Assembly: GCF_000157995.1 (NCBI RefSeq)
Contig: NZ_GG657553.1
Coordinates: forward strand, 475,256-510,694
Source of the DNA: Holdemania filiformis DSM 12042
GTDB taxonomy: Bacteria > Bacillota_I > Bacilli_A > Erysipelotrichales > Erysipelotrichaceae
Reading direction: 5' to 3'
Length of the DNA: 35,439 nt
Below, piece by piece: positions 31,900 through 35,439 of the stretch. Numbering within the stretch: position 1 is the stretch's first letter; each line of letters starts with the position of its first letter. Made by a program: the position numbers and the translations under genes. Below the pieces are notes generated by a model. That model saw only the letters and a list, made by a program, of their open reading frames with translations. It did not search any database and was not told the origin of the DNA.

Positions 31900-32667
31900 A
31901 TGGAATATAGTAAGGAAGATTTAATGGAAGCAAAAAGGCAAATTTTGGGAGTGGGAGAGAACATGGGAACAGAGGAAAGCAAAAAGATCTGGGAGAAAAA
32001 CGCACAATTTTGGGATGATGCAATGGGTGACGAATCCAATGAATTTCACAGAGAGGTAGTACGTCCCAAAGTAACGGAACTTCTCTCTCCTGATCCTTCG
32101 GATTACATTTTGGATATTGCGTGCGGCAATGGAAATTATTCTTCGTATCTTGCACAGAGAGGCGCTTCGGTCGTCGCTTTTGATTACAGCAAAAAAATGA
32201 TAGAATTGGCTAAAAGACGGCGATCACAATATGCAAAACAAATTGAGTTTTGCGTAGCGGATGCGACCAATAGAGAAAGCTTATTAGGATTAAAAAGAAA
32301 TCGAGCCTTTACGAAAGCAGTTTCTAATATGGCAATTATGGATATTACGGATATTGAACCGCTTTTTATGGCTGTTTATGAACTATTGGAGGAAAACGGG
32401 ATTTTTGTCTTTGCAACGCAGCACCCTTGTTTTATCACATTGACTGAAAAATATATGACACCGCACAGTTACTATGATATAGCGATCGAAGGGCAGCCGG
32501 AGGAGCAGATTTATTATCATCGTTCCATACAAGATATTTTTAACCTTTGTTTCAGAGCTGGATTTGTCATTGATGGATTTTATGAAGAATGTTTCAAAAA
32601 CAATAAAGAAATTCCTATGGTAATGATAGTAAGGCTTAAAAAGGTAAAACGTGATAGCTTAAAATAA
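31900..32667 (+). CDS. Class I SAM-dependent methyltransferase
   Basis: 255 residues from ATG 31900 (GGAGGG 7 bases upstream), or 234 residues from ATG 31963 (GGGAGAG upstream). The Rossmann-fold motifs are clear: LDIACGNGNYSSYLA (motif I, about residue 70), VVAFDYSKKMIELA (motif II), then a D/N-containing acidic loop ISNMAIMDI-like in VSNMAIMDI, and FVFATQHPCF, which is typical of small-molecule methyltransferases. The first 16 residues (MEYSKEDLMEAKRQIL) look like the start of an unrelated small protein common in Clostridia, so the shorter start may be the ancestral one. Substrate not known. It ends the resistance cassette. Confidence 0.88.
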   Translation: MEYSKEDLMEAKRQILGVGENMGTEESKKIWEKNAQFWDDAMGDESNEFHREVVRPKVTELLSPDPSDYILDIACGNGNYSSYLAQRGASVVAFDYSKKMIELAKRRRSQYAKQIEFCVADATNRESLLGLKRNRAFTKAVSNMAIMDITDIEPLFMAVYELLEENGIFVFATQHPCFITLTEKYMTPHSYYDIAIEGQPEEQIYYHRSIQDIFNLCFRAGFVIDGFYEECFKNNKEIPMVMIVRLKKVKRDSLK

Positions 32668-32707
32668 ATTCAAGTTTGCCGGATAAATAGCAAACCCGGC
32701 CGAGCCA

Positions 32708-32746
32708 GTCAACGGTCAAGATGAACGGGCTTCGCCCGCCGTTGAC
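32708..32746. repeat. Cruciform-type inverted repeat before the sigma-factor gene
   Basis: GTCAACGG (32708-32715) and CCGTTGAC (32739-32746) are perfect arms enclosing CGGGC-TTC-GCCCG. It sits between the methyltransferase and the sigma-factor gene, where GC content rises again. No T-run follows, so a terminator is unlikely. The rest of 32668-32871 shows no gene. Confidence 0.55.
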
Positions 32747-32871
32747 AGCCCCGCCCGGTTTTGCAGTTAGGCAGTCAAGGAGCGACAGCCTAAAGTGCTG
32801 CCGCCCCTTACTATCATAAAAAGCAACTACTAACCAGCCACAGCCCTTTTGGGAGGAAAGGGGGATTTTCC

Positions 32872-33318
32872 ATGACCTGTACAGAAGAATATCGGGAACA
32901 TATCGAGTACACTTTCCATGCCTTTTGCAAAGTCGTTATCCGAAATGCAACGATCAACGCAGCGAGGACACGGAGCAGGAAGCACAAAAGAGAAATATCC
33001 CTTGAATACCTCACAGACGAAAAGCACTACCCTTTAGGCACGACAGATGAATATTTCCAAGCCCCGGAGCCGGACGAGGAATACATACTTACCCTTTGCG
33101 GCGATACGGTCATTTTCAGCAGCGGTTTACTTGCGGAAGCCCTGTCACGGCTGGACGAACGGGAGCGGGAAATGATTTACCTGTCCTTTTTCAAGCGTAT
33201 TCCACAGCACGAAATTGGCAGACAGTACGGGCGCAGCCGCAGCACAGCGGGCTACCATATCCGAAAAGCCCTACGGCAGCTCCAAGCGGAAATGGAGGGA
33301 ATGGCATATGAGAAATAA
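32872..33318 (+). CDS. Sigma-70-like RNA polymerase sigma factor of the element
   Basis: 148 residues. The C-terminal part (about 85-145) is a sigma region 4 domain: LSRLDEREREMIYLSFFKRIPQHEIGRQYGRSRSTAGYHIRKALRQL. The N-terminal part is basic and lacks a standard region 2. Proteins of this type are common near the mobilisation genes of Clostridial elements and may activate transfer or excision genes. AGGAAAGGGGG precedes the ATG at a distance. It overlaps the following HTH gene by 11 bases. Confidence 0.88.
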   Translation: MTCTEEYREHIEYTFHAFCKVVIRNATINAARTRSRKHKREISLEYLTDEKHYPLGTTDEYFQAPEPDEEYILTLCGDTVIFSSGLLAEALSRLDEREREMIYLSFFKRIPQHEIGRQYGRSRSTAGYHIRKALRQLQAEMEGMAYEK

Positions 33319-33511
33319 TAGGCTTCTCCCCTATGAAACAATCGTCCAAGCCGCCAGCGGGGAGCCGGAAGCGGTGGGAACTGTATTGCAGTATTACCGC
33401 CGCCGCATACAATGTGCCGCCCGTGTGAATGGACGGGTAGACCAAGATACAGAGGACTACATCACCCAGACGCTTCTCACAGCTATTTTCAAGTTCCGCT
33501 TTGGGAGATAG
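33308..33511 (+). CDS. Helix-turn-helix protein of the element (HTH_16 type)
   Basis: 67 residues from ATG 33308, inside the end of the sigma gene (GGAGG upstream). The sequence YETIVQAASGEPEAVGTVLQYYRRRI and the ending TEDYITQTLLTAIFKFRFG match the small conserved HTH protein found in Tn916-type and related elements. It accompanies a sigma-like factor in most of them. Probably a partner in control of excision or transfer. Confidence 0.85.
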   Translation: MRNNRLLPYETIVQAASGEPEAVGTVLQYYRRRIQCAARVNGRVDQDTEDYITQTLLTAIFKFRFGR

Positions 33512-33558
33512 CCCTACCGCCTACAACTGAATAACCGCCGCTTCGCCGGCAACCAGAA

Positions 33559-33595
33559 AGCAGTAAATCTATTCAACAGATTTGCTGCTTTTTTT
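33559..33595 (+). terminator. Terminator after the sigma/HTH pair
   Basis: AGCAGTAAATCT and AGATTTGCTGCT with a 7-base loop and seven T residues. Confidence 0.9.
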
Positions 33596-33723
33596 CGTTC
33601 CTGTTTGGCATTTTTGAAAATCCCCAGTATGAAAAAACAAAAGGGAAAATAGCCGCCGCAGTTGGCAAAATCCCTTACTTATCCGTAGAGGGTATCAAAG
33701 AAAAAAATACTGCCATTGTCCGC

Positions 33724-33843
33724 CTATTCCGGCTTGCGTGGTGTTGTAGGGAATAGAGGGGAAATTCTAAAAATCTCCGTCCATTTTGCTTTGCGTGGTG
33801 TTGTAGGTAGTGAAAGGAAAATTTTCAAGATAAGCCGGAATAG
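33724..33843. other. Candidate origin of transfer (oriT)
   Basis: A perfect 12-base inverted repeat, CTATTCCGGCTT (33724-33735) and AAGCCGGAATAG (33832-33843), encloses two perfect 17-base direct repeats, TTGCGTGGTGTTGTAGG (33734-33750 and 33791-33807). The region is noncoding and lies 200 bases before mobC and the relaxase gene, the usual place for a MOBP oriT. The nick site itself is not identified. Confidence 0.6.
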
Positions 33844-34044
33844 CGGGTAGCAAAGCCCTTTTGAAACGTTTTGTTAGCGGAAAGGACGGGAGCCGGGGAA
33901 CGCCGGAGTTTTTCAGAGCAAGATTCTACCGAGGTGCCAAAATTCGCTCTCCGCTTATTTTTGCCCCTGCGGGAATCTTGTTGGGGAGTGCCTTCCCCAA
34001 ACCCTGCTATGCGCCCTGTCGGGCGAGAAAGGAGGTCACAGACC

Positions 34045-34443
34045 ATGCGAAAGAAATACAATACGCCCCACCGCCGTCATGTGGTAAAGACCCGCATGAC
34101 CGATGAAGAATACGCCGACTTCACCGGGCGGCTGGCGGCTTATGAAATCAGCCAGTCCGAGTTTATCCGGCAAGCCATACGGAAAGCGACCATACGCCCC
34201 ATTGTCACCGTTTCCCCGGTCAATGACGGGCTGCTTGCCGCCCTCTCCAAGCTCACGGCAGAGTACGGGAAAATCGGCGGCAACTTAAACCAGATTGCCC
34301 GGAGCCTGAACGAATACGGAAGCCCCTACCGGGGGCTGGAAAAGGAAGTGCGGGGAGCCGCCGCCGACCTTGCCGCCTTGAAGTTTGAAGTCTTGCAGAA
34401 AGTAGGTGAAGCCGTTGGCGATACTCAAACATATCAGCTCTAA
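34045..34443 (+). CDS. mobC: MobC-family relaxosome accessory protein
   Basis: 132 residues. The frame is open from 33871, but the ATG at 34045 follows AAGGAGG by 10 bases and begins the family sequence, so the longer version is rejected. The N-terminal part (KTRMTDEEYADFTGRLAAYEISQSEFIRQAI) is a ribbon-helix-helix-like DNA-binding domain. The middle carries the MobC motif GGNLNQIARSLNEYG. MobC binds oriT beside the nick and opens the strands for the relaxase. It overlaps the relaxase gene by 29 bases. Confidence 0.93.
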   Translation: MRKKYNTPHRRHVVKTRMTDEEYADFTGRLAAYEISQSEFIRQAIRKATIRPIVTVSPVNDGLLAALSKLTAEYGKIGGNLNQIARSLNEYGSPYRGLEKEVRGAAADLAALKFEVLQKVGEAVGDTQTYQL

Positions 34444-35439
34444 AAATGCCAACTACGGGGACGCTGAAAAATACCTCACATTCGAGCATGACGAGTTTAC
34501 CATGAAGCCCACCCTTGACGCAGACGGGCGGCTCATACCGAGGGTAGACTACCGCATATCCTCTCTGAATTGTGGCGGGGAGGATTTTGCCGTTGCCTGT
34601 ATGCGCTCCAATCTCCGCTACGGCAAGAACCAGAAACGGGAGGACGTAAAGAGCCACCACTACATCATCAGCTTTGACCCACGGGACGGCCCGGACAACG
34701 GCTTGACCGTTGATCGGGCGCAGGAGCTGGGCGAGAAGTTCTGCGCCGAGCATTTCCCCGGACACCAGGCCCTTGTCTGCACCCACCCGGACGGACACAG
34801 CCACACCGAAAATATCCATGTGCATATCGTCATTAACAGTCTGCGGATTGCGGAGGTTCCCATGCTGCCCCACATGGACAGGCCAGCGGACAGGAAAGCA
34901 GGCTGCAAGCACCGCTGTACGGACGCAGCTATGAACTATCTGAAAGCCGAAGTCATGGAGATGTGCCACAGCGAGGGGCTTTACCAGATAGACCTTTTGA
35001 ACGGCAGCAAAGAACGCATTACCGAGCGTGAGTATTGGGCGCAGAAGAAAGGACAGGCTGCCCTTGACAGAGCCAACGCCCCTATTGCTGCGGACGGTAT
35101 CGCGCCCCGGCAGACCAAGTTTGAAACGGATAAGGCGAAGCTGCGCCGGACTATCCGGGAAGCCCTTGCCGCTGCTTCCGGCTTTGATGAGTTTGCCGCC
35201 CTGCTTCTCCGGCATGGTGTGACCGTCAAGGAGAGCCGGGGGCGGCTAAGTTACCTCACGCCGGACAGGACGAAGCCAATTACCGCCCGGAAGCTGGGGG
35301 ACGATTTTGACCGGGCTGCTGTCCTCTCCGTTTTGGAGCAGAACGCCGCCAGAGCCGCCGAAAAACCCGCAGCCATAGCGGAATACCCCGGCAGTATCAA
35401 AGACCGCTTACGGACGAAAAAAGAAGCGAAAAACGCCCC
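34415..35439 (+). CDS. MOBP-type relaxase, 3' end outside the window
   Basis: 341 complete codons are present, without a stop. The start is taken as TTG at 34415 (AGGTGA 5 bases before), giving MAILKHISSKNANYGDAEKYLTFEHDEF, the usual family start. The relaxase motifs follow: HHYIISF near residue 84 and HSHTENIHVHIVINS near 128, with the metal-binding histidines. The catalytic Tyr is expected in the N-terminal part (Tyr 15 or 21 are candidates). The protein nicks oriT, stays bound to the 5' end and is led through the channel by VirD4. The C-terminal part of about 100 or more residues lies beyond the edge. Confidence 0.93.
   Translation, partial: MAILKHISSKNANYGDAEKYLTFEHDEFTMKPTLDADGRLIPRVDYRISSLNCGGEDFAVACMRSNLRYGKNQKREDVKSHHYIISFDPRDGPDNGLTVDRAQELGEKFCAEHFPGHQALVCTHPDGHSHTENIHVHIVINSLRIAEVPMLPHMDRPADRKAGCKHRCTDAAMNYLKAEVMEMCHSEGLYQIDLLNGSKERITEREYWAQKKGQAALDRANAPIAADGIAPRQTKFETDKAKLRRTIREALAAASGFDEFAALLLRHGVTVKESRGRLSYLTPDRTKPITARKLGDDFDRAAVLSVLEQNAARAAEKPAAIAEYPGSIKDRLRTKKEAKNA

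Larger units (their letters stand above)
25016..35439 (+). mobile_element. Tn1549/CTn-type conjugative element, rearranged, right end outside the window
   Basis: Gene content (replication-initiator-like protein, PcfB-like, VirD4, Maff2, later sigma factor, HTH, MobC, relaxase) is that of the Tn1549/CTn family of Clostridia. Base composition and codon use differ from the flank. The order breaks inside Maff2: an AT-richer resistance cassette of about 4.3 kb follows, and no TrbL, PrgI or VirB4 gene is present. The true left end lies somewhere in 24400-25015; integrase and right end are not in the window. Either a composite element or two elements joined by recombination would explain this. Confidence 0.8.

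Noticed and set aside
33871-34044. N-terminal extension of MobC
   Set aside because: The family sequence and the ribosome binding site both point to ATG 34045; the extension lies in the noncoding region after the candidate oriT.
1-35439. tRNA and rRNA genes
   Set aside because: No acceptor-TPsiC pattern or rRNA-like stretch was noticed on reading either strand; a dedicated scan was not possible.

Overview
The first 24 kb look like the chromosome of a spore-forming Firmicute of moderate G+C. The best lineage evidence is the conserved block pth-mfd-spoVT-rqcP-yabP-yabQ-divIC (8838-15930), the order known from Bacillus subtilis and other endospore formers. The fin gene between pth and mfd is absent, and a cupin gene sits on the opposite strand inside the block. 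A Holdemania-like Erysipelotrichia member would fit the lipoproteins, small ABC systems and base composition, but this is an inference and not a demonstrated placement.

Layout of the chromosomal part: a 5'-truncated lipoprotein and a second lipoprotein (3-1911); two translationally coupled FemAB-type peptidoglycan branching enzymes behind a promoter with twin TACAnnTGTA operators (2020-4603); an orphan 65-residue gene behind a hairpin (4979-5176); a YtrA-like GntR / ABC ATPase / permease operon behind a clean operator (5225-7159); a DUF378 membrane protein and a membrane-anchored unknown; a candidate structured small RNA with tandem 35-bp repeats (8497-8632); a structured pth leader (8701-8837); then the pth-to-divIC sporulation/cell-division block, which carries a good candidate sigma-G promoter before spoVT and a good candidate sigma-E promoter before yabP. 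After divIC come an AT-hook protein with a possible nuclease-like C-terminus, a small unknown, a GNAT acetyltransferase, an exported FAD-dependent fumarate-reductase-like lipoprotein, a heterodimeric ABC exporter, and a frameshifted membrane protein (to 24156).

From about 24.4-25.0 kb to the right edge the sequence changes character. It becomes GC-rich with different codon use, and the genes are those of a Tn1549/CTn-type conjugative element: replication-initiator-like protein, PcfB-like protein, VirD4/TraG coupling protein and the start of a Maff2 pore-like protein. Maff2 is cut off after about 43 residues (near 28376), and the genes expected next (TrbL, PrgI, VirB4) are missing. An AT-richer cassette takes their place: a kinase remnant, a ribosomal-protection tetracycline resistance gene with its full attenuator leader, an XRE-type membrane regulator and a SAM methyltransferase. 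GC-rich element genes then resume: sigma-70-like factor, HTH protein, a candidate oriT, MobC and a MOBP-type relaxase that runs off the window. No integrase or element end can be seen, so mobility depends on sequence outside the window.

The most interesting items are the tandem-repeat RNA candidate before pth, the structured pth leader, the candidate oriT with nested repeats, the divergent tetracycline-resistance protein, and the mosaic junctions (truncated Maff2, a sigma-factor scrap at 31.77 kb, an N-terminal extension on the methyltransferase).
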